Below are positions 62,600 through 64,000 of a stretch of DNA of 64,000 nucleotides, piece by piece. This stretch comes from Spirodela intermedia (Eukaryota > Streptophyta > Magnoliopsida > Alismatales > Araceae): positions 2,192,001 through 2,256,000 of the forward strand of contig LR746271.1 of NCBI GenBank assembly GCA_902729315.2, read 5' to 3'. Each line of letters starts with the position of its first letter. Within the stretch, counting starts at the first letter, position 1. The notes beneath the pieces are model-generated. The model was not told where the DNA came from. It saw only the letters and a program-made list of their open reading frames with translations, and ran no database searches. Made by a program: the position numbers and the translations under genes.

Positions 62600-64000
62600 C
62601 TACAAGGAAGACAAATAAATGAAAATGTTGAGTACAGAAGCAACAGATAAATAGATGCACATCTTATTTATTCGGAATATATGATGATAATGATAAGTAT
62701 CATGTTCATAGTCCTATGGAATTTGTTATCACGAATGGCATTTAAGAGAACGATGATCATCCGTCTGTAAATGCTATGGATGGTAAACATGAAACCCATA
62801 AAGTATGAGCAAGGAAGCCAAGTTATTTGTGCAAAGCCAGGAAAAAGGTTAGCATTCGATAATATGAATTATAGGATGAAAACGAAAATGGAAACAAAAA
62901 AAAAAAAATTATCCATAGATTGAAGCCCTATTATAACCTCAGCGACTCTACTGTTACGATGACTCAAGATTATTACCCTGACCCTCTTATATTGAATGGC
63001 ACAGAACTGTCCCTACAATGGTAAACAAACTTAGCCCCAAAAAACTCTCTCAAATTCAGCTACCATATAAGTAAAACCACTTAAAACCTCCTCATCACTT
63101 AAAATTCAATACCAGAATCGTGAAAAACGTCATCTTGAGAAGGCTTGTTTCAACGATAAGACTGCTAACACTAAATTGTTTGGAGAGGATCCGTTCTGAT
63201 ATTCATGGAGGTCATGATTTCACCCATGGTCTTCCTTGAGACGGTAGCGAAGCTGTGATGGGCAAAAGCCATCAAGAGTGCGAAGAAGTTCAAAAATGAG
63301 AGATTAGTTGAACACTATGCATCAGGAACCAACCAGATAATGTTTAGATGGGGGGGGGGGGGGGGCCAACGGCACGAGTGCTTTATCCAAATCAGGTTTA
63401 AAGATCAGGAGAGCCAATCTCATCTGATCCGTAGAAGGATATGTAGATGAAACATGAACTTAAAGTCAACTAACAGCCTGAATTAGAAGGATGCCAAGAA
63501 AAAGCATGGAAGTAAAGAGCTAGAATTTGAACTTTCTTAGAAAAGGCGTAGGTGTAGCCAGGGGTTAGAAAGAGATCTAGCACAGTAGAAGTCTTAAACT
63601 AAAAAAAATAAACTAAGCACACTTTAGTATACATAAGTTTAAAAAAACATTCTTCTTTAGGCGCATTAATGTGATGTAAAAGCATCAGACGGCATTATTT
63701 ACTACCTTGAAAGTAACAATCAAGGTACACTAGTTATTCGATATTTCATCCAGCTCCAAGCCGTTTTCAGTCTAAAGCATCATCTTCTATTACGAGTCTT
63801 ACCCCACGTTTGAATTTGATCTTTATTGTGCAGATTTATGGATAGCAATACCGGACTAGGGTCAGAAAAACGTACGGGAATGCATCAATACGGTCCTACG
63901 ATTTACACAAATGGAAAACATAAGTTTAAGGCATAGTAGAAACACGATAAAGCTCAACACTCGAAAAAAATTCACTACGAAGGTTAAACAGAAAATTTCA
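62600..64000 (-). other. Upstream intron(s) of NUF2
   Basis: I could not find a further NUF2 exon between the acceptor at 62600 and the window end. A poly-G run of about 16 lies near 63351-63366. Short exons may have been missed. Confidence 0.5.

Overview
This is plant nuclear DNA. Genes are split into many small exons by GT-AG introns, the intergenic DNA is AT-rich and carries decayed Ty1/copia and Ty3/gypsy remnants, and CT/GA microsatellites recur throughout. The products are plant families: a GH35 beta-galactosidase with a lectin tail, RIN4/NOI proteins, and a GH28 polygalacturonase. The polygalacturonase exons are strongly GC3-rich while the other genes are not. That bimodality suggests a monocot, but this is inference and I cannot name the species. 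All exon models were built by eye from splice sites, reading phase and family resemblance.

Layout. 1-10426 (+): the 3' 15 coding exons of a BGAL9-type beta-galactosidase; its 5' end lies outside the window. 12870-16600 (-): a 208-aa RIN4-like protein. 18061-21001 (-): a 66-aa NOI protein with the same exon phases and the same Cys-rich C-terminus, so the two are tandem relatives. Both have locally duplicated DNA just downstream of the stop codon. 21.2-27.1 kb: AT-rich intergenic DNA with a 4 x 52 bp tandem array. 27745-29770 (+): an exopolygalacturonase-like GH28 gene with a probable GC-AG intron and a long (CT)n intron. 29.8-35.3 kb: duplicated gene flank, a dispersed repeat and an LTR-like segment with a TATA box.

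35.3-49.1 kb holds two direct copies of one locus, which encodes a plant protein of unknown function that begins 'xxYVPPxKRHS' (probably the DUF7903 family). Copy A (35860-40408) is a clear pseudogene. It has lost splice acceptors, carries in-frame stops, has an insertion of about 1.75 kb inside an exon and lacks its last exon. Copy B (46133-49098) is nearly intact but has a one-base frameshift in a T-run. Retroelement debris lies between the copies (copia RNase H region) and after copy B (gypsy RT/RNase H region).

52609-59307 (-): a complete 13-exon gene for PIG-S, a subunit of the GPI transamidase that attaches GPI anchors in the ER. 61170 to past 62599 (-): the last six coding exons of the kinetochore protein NUF2; the gene continues beyond the window.

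The genes do not form a pathway. They are ordinary neighbours on a plant chromosome. I found no convincing evidence of a new biological system. The most interesting material is the decay of the duplicated locus, the repeated RIN4/NOI 3' flanks, the unusual splicing of the polygalacturonase gene, and a promoter-like Site II/telo-box cluster with no visible gene.
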